DNA of 64,000 bases, taken from Cloeon dipterum (lineage: Eukaryota; Arthropoda; Insecta; Ephemeroptera; Baetidae). The first letter of the stretch is position 1. Every line of letters starts with the position of its first letter. Below are positions 47,409 through 59,530 of this stretch, piece by piece. The stretch spans positions 28,586,545-28,650,544 of the forward strand of contig NC_088790.1 in the NCBI RefSeq assembly GCF_949628265.1, written 5' to 3'. The notes beneath the pieces are model-generated. The model made no database searches. It saw nothing but the letters and a program-made list of their open reading frames with translations, and was not told the origin of the DNA. The translations under genes were made by a program, and so were the position numbers.

Positions 47409-49959
47409 GAGATTGGGATACAATTAGGCAGTAATACAGTATAATTATTTGAAAAAAGGTTCATTAGCATGATTGCTAATTTTTTTACAGTTGTTAATAC
47501 TGGCCCTATTATAATTACAAATTTTCAGAGGGGTTATGAAATTCGCATTAAAATTTAGAATTAGGAACAGTAGTGGATAAAAATTATTATTTATCTGGAA
47601 CCAACGAGCAACACAAAAGTGATTTAGATGGTTTTAACCATAGTTTTCAGCTCATCTCTAAACAATTTACCAGTGTGTCTCTAAATAATTAAAATCGCGA
47701 AATTTTTGCAGACTTTAAGCAATAACTAAATTCATACATAGAATGCTCGCGGTGTATTCCCCACAGCTCTATTTTACATCCTTACTATTCCTCCATTTTA
47801 ATTTCTAATAAAATGAAATATCTTTCTTTAATTAATCCCCAGCAACGTACGTCGTCTCAACGTAAGTTCTAACAAATGAACTAATGTGCCATAAAAATTA
47901 AAAAAAAAAATACATTTCAGCAACTGGATCTGTGCAAACAGCAACAATGTGCAGCCGGCAGTATTTCGTTTCAACTTCTTCCGTGATAATAATCAAAACT
48001 AGAAAGAAACAAGTAGAAATTAAATTAAAATTTTCAAAAGGTGAAAAGAAACGAGGCGGCGTTGGGATGCAAGGCTTTGAGCATGACTCTCTTGACCACC
48101 ACTTCTCTCGAGGAAATAAACTGTCTGGCCAACAGCTTTAAAGGTTTATTTTTTAATAATAAATGCTTTTAAAATAAAAGAAATGAATTCAATTGTTTTA
48201 GGAACATTTTGGACTAGTGGATCTAGCGAGGGAATCAGCTGCGATGGGCAAATACAAAGCCTGTGGTGCTCAACTGGTCAATTCATTTCCTCATCTCTGC
48301 TCTCAATGGCTAAATTTTGGCTCTCAACCAATGCCATGGCTTTTACCGTGGAAAAATGTCTGGCCCTCAACATCTTGGACAGCACAAACAAAGGAATGGT
48401 GCACAAGAAATGCGACGATGTGTTGCCTTTCATCTGTCAGTTCTCGACCGACTGCCCACAACAGTGCGACAAAAATGTAAGTTCAAGACTATTTTTTTAT
48501 TAATTATTTTAACTCTTATTCTATTTTTAAACACTTTAATTTGAAGCCTTCATTGTTTGATTCAACTGGTAACTTGAAAAGTAAATAGGAAAACATGTCT
48601 CAATTACAGTTAATTTTAATTAATAATCAATTTATTAAGATAAATCTTCTTATGGAACTTGGATCGACATTGGGAATACCACCTATCTTCTGGGAAACAA
48701 GCCGGTTTTAAGAATGTTTTATTTTTAAAAATTAGTATTTTAAAAAATTGGCTGGCAGATGACTTGGCTGAACAGCTGGACGCAGTGCTGCGCTTTGGGA
48801 ATGGAAATGCTGAACATTGAAAACGCGGATGAGCAGCGAGACCTGACCAGCTTGACCGTCGGCCAAACTAAAAGTGAATTCGTCTCTCAAGAGAATTTAA
48901 GAATTGCAATCATATCTAAATAATTATTTCATTTTTAAAAATTAAACTGAAACAAAAATCGCCTTCAATAAGTGTATATATTAATTTTTCAATTTTAATC
49001 AGAAACGTGGAAAGCGAATTTCAATTACTGGACTTCTGGCACGTGGAAGGGCGCACCAGTGGGTCAATGGTCGTGGTGCAAAACCACGGGACCGACTGTC
49101 CTGGATAATAACCTCATCTGGGAGCGCGGCCAACCCGACAACAAAGGTGGAAGCGAAAGCTGCGTCCACTTCCGCTTCGTTTTGAACTCCACAGGCACCA
49201 TCTTAACTGACAGAAACTGCGACAGTAAATTCGTATTCGCTTGCAAGGTGAATTTGTTTAAATATTAAGGCAAGCTTTTGAAAAATATCATTTTAGACGT
49301 CACTTCTTACAACTACTGCTAAGCCGTGCATCGCCTCGTGCCCACCGATAAACACCTGCCAGCGAGATGTAAAATCATGAATTTTTTAAATACATTTAAA
49401 CATTAAATAATAAATAAAATTCAAGCCGTCGCTTTTTTCGGCCAACCTAACTATACTTGGTAAAGAATGAGTTATGATTTCTTTTTTCTATTAAATTTAT
49501 ATTTTCAGACTTCCGCTCTTACGGCGAGTGGTACGATGCATGCGGCCGCACCGTTTTGATGTACACCAAAACAAAAGTTGCTAATGAATTTTATTATTAT
49601 TATTATTATTTTAATTAAATCGATCACCGCAGTCGGACTGGACAAACGCTTGGAAGCAGTGCTGTGCCGTCGGACTGAACCTGACCTCGATGGAGTCGGC
49701 CGGAAAATTGAGTTGCTTTTCCAGGATTGTCTCCAGTAAAAACGTTGTTCCAAGCTTTGGGGTTGTTTTCTAACGATTTTAAAGCCAAGAAAATGCTCGG
49801 CAAGAATACAAGCTTAAAAAGCAGGCAGAAAATACTGAACGCTTCTTTGTTGAAAATCTCACTGTTTACTCAAAAAATCGGGTTTTTGCCACCATGCCTC
49901 TCAATTGGCGAAAATTCATCAAACCCCAATATGAATCGACGCGGAATTTATCTGTAAAT

Positions 49960-50500
49960 CTTTTGAGACCAATCACGGCCCGTTTTAATTAAAATCCAAG
50001 ATATCGATTCACTTTTGAAAATTAAAAAACATGTTTTTTGCACTGCCACATAAGAATAACATAGAAATGGATATAATTTGTCCTTTTTTCCGCAAATGAA
50101 CCCAGATTACGATCTTAACTGATCCATCGGACACGCAGACCCAACGCTGGTCTGGACACCGAATTTAAGCTTTCTCTTGCCTAAAGAGAAATGAAATTTC
50201 TTTTTTACGGTTTTCCGCCTGCAGACGCCAACTCAACAAGGGCTCATACGAAAATGGTTTTATTTTTGTTAAAATTCGATGGATTGATGGATTTCAAGAC
50301 ATGAGATATCAAACGAACTGTTTCAATAAGACCTACCTTGGTGTCCTTTTCCAAGGTACCCCGACCTCTGAGATATTCTCCACGGCCACTTTTCTTGATT
50401 TTTTTTCCGACGCCGCCGCCCTTATTCTACTATGGCCAAAATAACCGGTTGGCACAAAAGTACGAAGCGCTTGTAAATATTATACAATAAACAATGCAAA
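49960..50500. other. Unexplained insertion in gene D intron 18
   Basis: Intron 18 of gene D is 970 bp against 469 in B and 521 in C. The extra sequence is less AT-rich than its surroundings (e.g. CCCGACCTCTGAGATATTCT, GACGCCGCCGCCC) but has no ORF, inverted ends or match elsewhere in the window that I can see. Confidence 0.35.
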
Positions 50501-52679
50501 TAATTAAAAAATATACCTTAGAAAGGTTTGGGTTCACAATATTAGTTTAATTATACTTTAAATATTCATTCGTTTCCACTTTTTTTGGAATTTTATATAG
50601 ATCAATACTGTCGATATTTTTAAAAAGAAATTTACAAATCTGGAGCAGAAAGATCGCATCGTTGCTTTTTGCTATACACAAATTGAGATTATTCCGTTAA
50701 CGCAGAGTTCGCTCCGAAAACCTATGGCGATTTCTGGCTGGCCGGGACGGACGTGGGATGCCCGTCCAGCTTCAGATGGTGTCCATTGAACCGTAGCTTT
50801 GTCGACCCTGAGATTAGGTGGAAGGAGGGACACCCAAAGGACGGCCTGGACTGCGTTTATCTCGAGGCGAGGAACGGATCGGTGCTGCTGGCCACCGCAA
50901 ACTGCACCGAGCAGAAATTCTTTTTCTGCGACCTGATTAACGTGGCGTCCTCGCCAAATCGCGCCATTCAAAACGAGTGTGCCGACATTTGGGAAATTAC
51001 CAGTGGTGAGATGGAGGATAAAGGGGTTTCCGATTGATTTTTTATGCCTCGATTTCGTTTTTAACAGAGCAAATTGACAATCTGCTGATCTCCAGCTTTT
51101 TTAATTCGCTGAACATCACACAAAATCTCAGGGTACTTTTAGTTTTCTGATTCATCTGGTCTTATAATTACATATTTCCTGTTTTTAACAGTGCTTCTTG
51201 AAATGCATGGGTGTCAACATTGGAATGGTATAGTAATATTAACCAAAATAAACTCGGATTTTAAAATTTTCAAATATAGGCGTTCTTACATATTTTTGTA
51301 AAATTTATTTTTTATATTTTCTAGTTCGAATTAGGAGGAGTGAATGGAATTGATTTGTTGCGCCAAATAGAACTAGCGGCTGAAGAGGATCCTGTCCAAA
51401 TGCAAAATGGATTCAGCGCTTACGACACATGCAGCGGAAAAAGTATTTATTTTATTCGAATTTCTCGAAGTGGATACATTCCGCGATAAAAACATAGCTA
51501 GTAAATAGTCAAAAATAAATTGGAGCCAGGTCAAATTCCAATTCCATGGTATACTAAATAAACTGCCTCTAATTTATCTCGTTTCTTTACAAAAGAGATT
51601 GATTTTCGATGTAAAATTTGCTAAATTTTTCCCTTATAGTTAATTAAAATCAGAGAAAATCAATATTTTTTTGGAAATTTCCAGAGTTTGACGACGAGTG
51701 CGTGACTGCTGAAGAAATTTACAAGTGCGGTCTGAAGGAGGCACCCGATCTGGTCGTAAAAATCGTAAACAACAATAACATCAATGAATCTATGGTCAGA
51801 ATTACAACTTCTTCGTTTTCTTCTTAATTAAGTTTGTAATAATTTTAGCTGGCTCCACCGATTCCATGTGTTCCGAAGCCTCGATCCTGTTGGCTCTCGA
51901 ACACGTATCCCTGCATCGCAAATGTAATGTTCCCTAATGGTTTACCACTCTGAATTCGACTCTAAATTAATTTTCAGCAAACTGCAATCGATGCAATCAA
52001 CAACAACGGTGCAGGTGAAGCGGAAATATAGATTTTTAAAGACTGATCAAATTTTTCAATTCTATATATATAGATGAGATGGGAAAAATTCTTATTGGGC
52101 CTATGTCGGGAAAAAAATTTTACGTGGGAAAAGTTAACAATGCAGGAATTGTGAGTAAATCAAAATAATTGTTACAAACTTAATGCTGAATGGAGGAAAA
52201 CGTAAAGAACGTGGTTGCAGCTTACCAACGTTGTTGTGCGCTTGGAATGAAACTTTATGAACCAGCCTCGTTGTCGAATGTAGTGGCACAATTCATGCCA
52301 GCAGCTGCATATCGTAATGCATTTTGATAATATAATATAATTTATTAATCACAGGGCTTTGGAAGTGGGTTTATTTTAAAAAAGCAGGCTGCAAAAGAAA
52401 AAGGGTAAAAAATTACTGGAGCAGAGTGTTAGTATTAAAAGAAAAAATACCCTATTTTCATTTCGCATAATTTGTACACTGTTGGATAAATCAAGAAAAA
52501 AGGAATCGAAATCTAGCGAAAAAATAATTGAGACGTAGATTTTTCGAAAACCCTTTAACAAAATCTGAATAAATTTAACTGTTTGTCACTTCATATAAAA
52601 AATAAACCGTATAGGATTCATAGTCATTTTGTTAATTCTATAATTGTTAATTGTGTCAATTGTTGCCTTTTAAAGAGGA

Positions 52680-52870
52680 ATGATACTGAAAAAGCCTGGA
52701 AAATGCTAGTTGCCAATGCATAAACTCGTCCCTTAGGATTCAGTTAAAGCCTAAATTGACCTAAGGAGCGCTGTAATTTTTTGAGAAAATTGGCTGGAAA
52801 GTTAGCGTGCTTTTCAAATGGAAAGGGCTGTCTCCTTACTTAATTGAAATCCGATTTAATTTCAAAACCA
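52680..52870 (+). repeat. Dispersed repeat in gene D intron 27
   Basis: The blocks TTAGGATTCAGTTAAAGCC, AAATTGACC, TTTTTGAGAAAA and GTTAGCGTGCTTTTCAAATG recur in the same order at 56745-56955 as TTAGGACTCAGTGAAAGCC and so on. Confidence 0.6.
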
Positions 52871-53656
52871 AGAGTTTCCCCAATAAGTGGCAAACACCGT
52901 TGGACAGATCTCGACGAGAGGAATCGGAATAATGCCAAGGAAATATGTTCAAGCACTGTAAATTTTGGATAAAATTGGCCAAGTTTGAATTTTCACTGTA
53001 TGAAGGTCCTTTTTTATTATTGCAAATTGTTGAACAAATTGTTTACCGGTCAATTGTTTAAGGCATCCAACAATTTAAATAATTTTCAATTGTTGCCCAG
53101 TATCATTCCACTTTAATTTGCTATAAATTAGTACTATAAACTTCCTGAAGATTCTGTTATTTAAATTTGACCCAATAAGTTAAAGGTGTCCGCTTTAATA
53201 AGTGACTACATAACACATTAATATTTTCGGTTTTCTTGTTTCTAATTTAAAATTTGCATTAATTTAAAAGCGGACTACGAGACGAGTTCCGGTGCCTATC
53301 TCATCGGAGAATCGGAGTCGGTCAGCCCGAATCAAGAGGTGTGGTGTCGCAGCCGCAATGTTGTGTCAGAAGACGGAATCAAGCCGGCAGTTCTCAATTT
53401 ACCCTGCACCGAATCGATAATTGGCGTCAAGTACCTAGATGCATTCGTCGTGGCGTTCAGGGAGAATGAGAACATTCACAACTTGTACATCAACCGGCAG
53501 GCTAATATGAACGATTTTGTATCTTTCATTTGCCAGCCAGCAGTGTAGAAAAATTGAATTAATGACGTGTGATAATTTTTTTCGGATCAAAATTCATAAA
53601 AAATTTTAACTAGCAATTGTGATAAATGTGAAAAATGTTTCTAAATTTCGGATTTC

Positions 53657-53662
53657 AATAAA
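53657..53662 (+). terminator. Poly(A) signal of gene D (AATAAA)
   Basis: AATAAA in TTTCAATAAAACATTGGCAT, the family position. Confidence 0.65.
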
Positions 53663-54149
53663 ACATTGGCATAAATTGGATAGTGAATCGTTTTATACTT
53701 AATTATTAATAAACATTTATTATATGGCTGGAGAATTTATCCTAATATTTTTTCTATAACAGGAAAAAAGGGTTGGTTGCAGTTTTCCGTTTCTCGGTAT
53801 TTCTCAACTTAAATTAAAATAGAGGATTAAGTGAAAAATGCAGCGAAAATTTATTTTTCTTTAAATTAAAACATAAAAGAGTAAAAAATATCGTCCTGCG
53901 TAACTCATTCTAATTTTCCTGTGGCATTTAAGTTTTTGTTTACTATATGATCTCACATTTATTTAATTTTTAATTTTTTTGACCTTATTTAGAAACAATG
54001 TTTTACCTAGATCAGCTCCAAAGAAGCTTCAGCGGCTTAAAATTTAATGAAACGATATGACTGGAACATTTAACTATATTACAAACACTAAAAGCCATCT
54101 TCGCGGCTGCTGCCTTTGTCTCTCATGCATTAATCATGCAAATTTATTC

Positions 54150-54829
54150 CTTTTAAATATCGTTTGTGGAACAATCGGTCACAATTATTACCAACTCGGC
54201 TGCTCATGCGCGGCAGTGAGTTGGAAGAATTATGAGACTTTAGAAATATTAATTGCCACAACGCTTGTGAGCAGCCCGAAATCCTTAGAATAAAATCTGA
54301 GCCTTTTACTGCTGGCCTGGCAAAGGCGCGCGTGACTGAATATTATTTATGCAGCAACTTCTAAACTCAAATTAATAGTCCGGTTTCTCCAAAAGTTAGC
54401 AAAAACTATGAAAATTGCAAACTGATTGACTAATTTAATCTCCTTTTTATTAATTACGTTATTATCTTTGAATGCTCTATATTTATCAAAATAAATGGAA
54501 AAGTAGAAATTATACACCGCCGTTTAACTGCTGTAAAACAATGATTTATGATGGGTTTTTATTGAAACGTAAGTGACTCTAACAATTATAAAAAGACTTT
54601 CAATCGCGATATTGGCCCCATATTTACCGTTACGTTAAATATTAAAACGCAGACGAGACTTTGACAAAAATGCTTACTTATTACTGTGTAGCTGGCTGGC
54701 GCGTACGCGAAAACCGCCTCGAAGCTCGCGGGGTGGTGTGACACCGCTTGGGGTCACGTGCCAGTCAGTGATGGGAAAAATACAGCTTGGGGCGCCAAAG
54801 TTACTTTAAGTAAATGTCGTGTGTTGTGT
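54150..54829 (-). repeat. Duplicated 3' flank of the LRR genes, left copy
   Basis: Shares long blocks with 62810-63837, e.g. ATCGGTCACAATTATTACCA, ATTATACACCGCCGTTTA and AGACGAGACTTTGACAAAAA, in the same orientation. The right copy carries an insertion of about 400 bp. Confidence 0.8.
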
Positions 54830-56679
54830 TTAATTAATGTCATCCGCCATAGCTGATTCGATGGCGGCAGTCAGTTGGTTAATCCAAATATTTCTCTGAG
54901 CAATCCGCGAATAGAGGGTTTCTTTATCGCCAAGATCCAAGTTGCGGAACTTGATTTCAAAACCTTCTAACTGCGGCGCTGACAGCATGCTGGAGATATC
55001 CACGCGCATATCACTGAAATCAAATAATCTTTATTTAGAAATGTGAATTCTTCTTTTATATTCCAAACATGATTATTTTTATTGTTTCAAGGATGATGAA
55101 AAATAGTTTTAATTTAAGGGTTCAGGAATCTCTGGACCCCACCCTTAAATTAAGAGTATTTCAGTTCCCTGGAAAAAAGGTATTCTCACCGTGAATCGTA
55201 GCATCTAAACCATTTTAATCGGCTCAAGCAGCCAATGGGCACAATGTAGCTGGACAAGCTTAGGTAAAGCAGTGAGAACCACTCAAGGTTGCTGCACCAG
55301 CCAAAGATTTGTTCAAGGGTCAACTCAGCTGTGGCAGTGCAGTGACTGGTGTATCTCCTTCTTATGTCCAACCGACTCAGATGGCTTCCATTTTCCTTGA
55401 GGAAACATTCCAGCGCGTGCGTTCGATTATGGGAGACCAAGAATTTGGCAGATCTCAGCTTCGGCAAACGCGGGAACCGGCGGACTTCAGGATCATTCCA
55501 GAAATATTCGAAGTTCATCTGTATATTTAGAAGAGATGTATAATTTATTATTTAGTCAGCCAAGAGAAAATATTTTTACCGTGAGAGCTGTCGCGTGGGG
55601 CTGCGTCGCCAAGAATTCTAGGTTTTCCACCTTCTTTGGATAGCCAATAAAGTGATAATGCGGGCTAGGGCCTACGAGGTGGGGCGTAGCAATTGACATA
55701 TCCTTGGCTAATCTGATTGTGATATCACGAGAACTAAATCGGATTTCGTGATGTAAAAAGCCGTCGTCGAAGAAATCGACTTTTTCCTCGCAATCCAGCA
55801 TTACTTGGTTAACCGTAATGAACTGCAAGCCTCTGCAATTCTTCACTATTTCCTTCAGTTCTGAGAGCAGGACGATGGAATCAGCAATATGAAGTCTTTG
55901 CAGATATTTCAAATGGGTAAGCGTCGCAATTTCTTTACGGCCAAGCCAACGAGTTTGGTAAATAGATGAATGATTTATTATTAGCTTCTGTAGCTTAGGG
56001 GCATTCCCAGCGAGTTGTTTGAGTACCTTGAGAAGTTTAATTATAATATGTTAAAAAGAGTGTTCAAGAAAATGAAATTTTACTTCTGTCTAACCTTCAA
56101 AAATGGAAATACTGACACTGAGTTCCGTCTTGACTCATCGTACTGGTAGAACATTTTCAGGAATCCATAAGTATCAATTTCTTCGGTTTTGCGGCTGAGA
56201 AGGCTCGGATAAGCCAACCAAGCTTTATCGGAGATGTCCGCCCTTTCACAACCGGTATAGTACTCCCTGAGCAAATGTTTTAAAACCATTTCCTTCAGTT
56301 CAGGTTCTAGAAAACAAATAGAAACTTTTCACAAACATGAAAATCAGCATTTCAAAGCGGGAATTTAAATCGAATGTTTTATATTTTATAATTATTTTTA
56401 ATCAAAATTGAAAATTTTTTAATAAATGGAAAATTAATTAGAAAATGTATATTTCTTAAATATTTTTCAGGCAAGAATGTGAAATATTTTTTTTTGCACT
56501 GTATTATTGAAATTCAAACAAATTAATACTTTTGCTAATCAGCTTTTTATGAAAAAAATTTTTTGCTCACCTAATTTAACCAAATTTTTGCCATAACTGT
56601 GGAGATTTTTTATGATTGTCTTGGTAGTCATCTCCACCAAGCTCTTCGGCTGAATAGTTTCCAAACCTGAGATGCGAAA
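54830..56679 (-). CDS. Leucine-rich-repeat protein (F-box/LRR type), 3' part of the gene
   Basis: Reading on the - strand, exons 56679-56571, 56306-56095, 56026-55580, 55518-55190 and 55013-54830 join in one frame (1,281 nt, 426 codons plus TAA). Irregular leucine-rich repeats are visible, e.g. HLKYLQRLHIADSIVLLSEL, KLRSAKFLVS, CSNLEWFSLLYLS. Insect proteins of this kind often start with an F-box and act as substrate receptors of SCF ubiquitin ligases, but no F-box exon was found in the repeat-rich sequence upstream, so the assignment is tentative and the 5' end is missing. The last exon has a shorter coding stretch than the paralogue at the right edge. Confidence 0.68.
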
Positions 56680-57394
56680 CTGTAAAAAAATTCAAGCAGA
56701 AACAATTTATTTCAACACATGGGCCAGCGACAGACTATTTAAAGAGGATTGATATTGTAGAACTGGCTGGAAATAATCTTGTCGGCAAGCCAATAAATGA
56801 ACACTAACCCCTTATTATTATTAGGACTCAGTGAAAGCCAAAAACTGACCAGTTGCAGGGAAAATTTTTGAGAAAAGCGGCTGTAAAGTTAGCATGCTTT
56901 TCAAATGGCGAGGTCTGTCTTCCTTAATTATAATATGATTTTATTTCACTGTTACAGAATTGCATGAGGCAATGGCAAAATTGGTTAACCTGTTAATCAA
57001 ATGACGTAAAATATTTCATTTCTGGATCAAATCTTTCTTAATATCGCGAAACTGCTCTACTTGAACTGCATCAAGACCCAAGACGCGGCGCGTGGCCGCC
57101 GGCCGCTACCCAAGAACCACCGATTAACTTTTAAAATTGGCCTGACGGTGCAGTTAGTGTCGCGGGTGAAGCTGAAATTTTGTTCTCAATCGAAACCCGA
57201 CTGGTCACTCATGCCTGCATATTTTTTTATATGTACTTGATGTTGATTTTAGTAGCAATGCAGAAGCGTCAAAGAGCAAAGATTCATGAGAATTTAAGTG
57301 TTCAATAAAGAGGAATCGTGCGTGTGAGCAGCCACATGTAGCTTGCGAAACGAATAAGGAAGTAATGCAAGCGCGCTCTTTGCCTGTTGTGAAA
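56680..57394. other. Repeat-rich sequence upstream of the LRR gene
   Basis: Holds the second copy of the dispersed repeat (56745-56955) and then sequence with a GC-rich patch at 57075-57110. No first exon for the LRR gene could be supported on the - strand. Confidence 0.45.
56745..56955 (+). repeat. Dispersed repeat, second copy
   Basis: Partner of 52680-52870; ends in the shared GTTAGCATGCTTTTCAAATG and a C/T-rich stretch. Confidence 0.6.
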
Positions 57395-59530
57395 TTATCC
57401 CAAAGGAGAATAAAATCTCTGTGCGAGCAAGCAGCCGACACCCAGGTATGTAACTGACGCGCTACCTGAGGGTGTTTTGACGCGGCGGGGGTTTCAAAAG
57501 AAATGCGCGTTGGTGGATAAATTTTTCAAGCGGAACGATTCTCTACTGCTGTACACAGACCTAAATTTCTTTAAAAAGTGCCAGGGAGGAGCAATAGATT
57601 TTGAAGCGCGCTCGCATCGTTGAAGGCCAGCGGTTGCGAGCAGGGTTTGCCAATTTTGCAATGAGCAAAAATGCACCACTGGTTTTTTGCGCAAAAAACC
57701 GGCTGGAAAAACCCACCAGTTTTTATAGTCGATGTGTGTGAATGCTCATCTGCGGAACAATTTTTGCGCGCCAAAACTGACCCGCCAAAACGCGGGAGGA
57801 AAATAGAAGCAACCGACTTTGAATGGTGCTGATGCTGCGGGCTTTTCATCTGGCTGGCTGGCACATCCCTGACAAAATTTTTATTCCCTAAAACACCCCT
57901 CAAGGAAGCGACTCGCCGCTTTCAGGCCGATTCGGCTGCAATCACAATGCGTCAGGTGCACGGCGAAGAAGAGCCTTTTGTGTTCCGCTCGCAGCCTTCA
58001 CCGCTGCGATGCAGGCAAAGAGTCACGGGTGCATCTCCCTCCTCGAGCGGTTGAGCCTGCACTTGTTGCTTTTTGAGCGAGTTAAATAACATCTCAAACT
58101 CAACTATTTCCAGAGGGATTAATTAAAATTCAATTTAAATAAGACTGGTAGAACTATTTTGAAATAATGCTTAGATAATATTTGTTACCAAATATTAAAA
58201 AAATCGATTCGTAATTAATTTTACGCAGACAAATATTGATATTTATAATTTAGTGATATATTTATAAATTCATACGATCGCATTTTAATCAATTGGTCTT
58301 AATATGTAATTTTCGTGTGAGGAGATTTGATTTTAACGGGAATTTACTGGGAAGTTTAAATAATTTTTCCACTAACGCGCATTTCTTTAAAAACCGCGCG
58401 AGAACCCCCGCCGCGTCAAAACACCCTTGGGTAGCGCGTCAGCTATACACCTGCTTGTCGGCTGCTTGCTCGCACAGAGATGTTATTCTCCCTTGGGATA
58501 ATTGGGATAGTTTGGCATTTTTCCGAATTTTAACCAGAAATAGTCAAATTTTGCTCCAAAAGAGTCTGAAATTTCAGAAAATTACGTTGAGAGTTAAAAT
58601 TTTGTGTCTCTTGGTGGAACCAGTGGCTCTAATACTGATTTTGGGGATTTTGAAACATCCCTATTTTTGGTCTTCCGGATCATGATAATTTTTAATTTTC
58701 CATAGGAATGCATGTGTTTCGGAAAAATGCGCAAATTTGCAGAAAAACCCGCAAAATAACAGTTTTTTGCAATGCAGTGGGTTTTTCCGGAAAAATGGGG
58801 GTTTTTGCGAACCCTGGTTGCGAGGCGACATGAAAAACCGGCATCCAAGGCTGCAACCACCGCCTGTGCGCAGGGTCTTCGGCCAGAGGGCTTTCTCTTT
58901 CCGAGTAGTAAGTCCATGGAACAACCTGCCGCCCGAGCTCAAAGATTGCGCAGTGTCCGTGTTCAAGTAGTCATATTTAAAAAGAATTACAGTTAATCCC
59001 TCCGGAAAAAGTTGCTTTTGAGATGTTATTTAATTTTAATCGAAAAGCAACAAGTGCTGGCTCAACCGCTCGAGAAGGAAGATGCACCCGAGACTCTTTG
59101 CCTGCATCGCAGCGGTGAAGGCTTTGTGAGAGCGGAACACAAAAGGCTCTTCTTCGCCGTGCAACTGGCGCATTGTGATTGCAGCCGAATCGGCCTAAAA
59201 GCGGCGAGTCGCTTCCTTGAGGGGTGTTTTAGGGAATAAATATTTTGTCAGGGATGTACCGGCCGGCCGGATGCAATGCCCGCAGCAAAAGCACCTTTCA
59301 AAGTCAGTTGCTTTGATTTTGGGTGTCGAAGCCAGCCGACAGCCTCCCGCCTTTTGGCGGGTCGGTTTTAGCGAGCAAGAAGGATTCCGCGGAAGAGCAT
59401 TCACACACATCTACTAAAAAAGCCACTCTGATCACGAGACGCTCGCCGCCGCCGCCGCTGGCAGGTGTTTTCGTTGCAATTGCAAAGGCCAAACGCTCGC
59501 GTTTTGTTAATTTTGAATTTCTACTGTAAC
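57395..59530. repeat. Complex of long inverted repeats
   Basis: Segment 57395-57530 is inverted at 58350-58515 (shared GACGCGGCGGGGGTT, GTGCGAGCAAGCAGCCGACA). Segment 57720-58130 is inverted at 58985-59420 (shared TTCCCTAAAACACCCCTCAA, GGAAGCGACTCGCCGCTTT). The two pairs are in different order on the two sides, so this is not one simple palindrome but nested or rearranged copies. Open frames here are by-products. Confidence 0.75.
58737..58970 (+). mobile_element. 3' remnant of a non-LTR retrotransposon (LINE) ORF2
   Basis: The frame ending at 58970 contains RAFSFRVVSPWNNLPPELKD followed by C-x-V-S-V-F-K. The pattern R-x-F-S-x-R-x-x-x-x-W-N-x-L-P plus V-x-x-F-K is the usual end of reverse-transcriptase ORFs of CR1/jockey-type LINEs. 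Only this tail is present. Confidence 0.65.

Larger units (their letters stand above)
45815..53548 (+). pseudogene. Gene D: CTLD-OBP-CTLD family member with a frameshift in exon 3
   Basis: Exons: 45815-45880, 46016-46064, 46123-46275, 46332-46431, 46489-46961, 47001-47048, 47843-47861, 47921-47982, 48041-48143, 48202-48476, 48547-48580, 48640-48704, 48759-48873, 49003-49247, 49297-49368, 49426-49459, 49509-49576, 49633-49735, 50706-51005, 51068-51132, 51192-51227, 51325-51442, 51685-51794, 51849-51923, 51978-52014, 52074-52150, 52208-52313, 53271-53548. They total 3,286 nt, one more than a multiple of three. The cause is a 4-bp insertion (about 46175-46178) after the codons for Y-I-I in exon 3, giving TAA at 46179-46181. 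Exons 4-28 are otherwise open and keep every domain and splice site, except a weak acceptor before exon 28. Possible explanations are a young pseudogene, an allele or an assembly error. An ATG at 46204 is in frame with the rest but would lack a signal peptide. Confidence 0.75.
53549..54829. other. Spacer between gene D and the LRR gene; 3' flank of the LRR gene
   Basis: Gene D 3' UTR with AATAAA at 53657-53662. From about 54150 the sequence is repeated at 62810-63837, including TTTACCGTTACG and GGCTGGCGCGTACGC, and belongs to the 3' flank of the - strand LRR gene. Confidence 0.55.
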
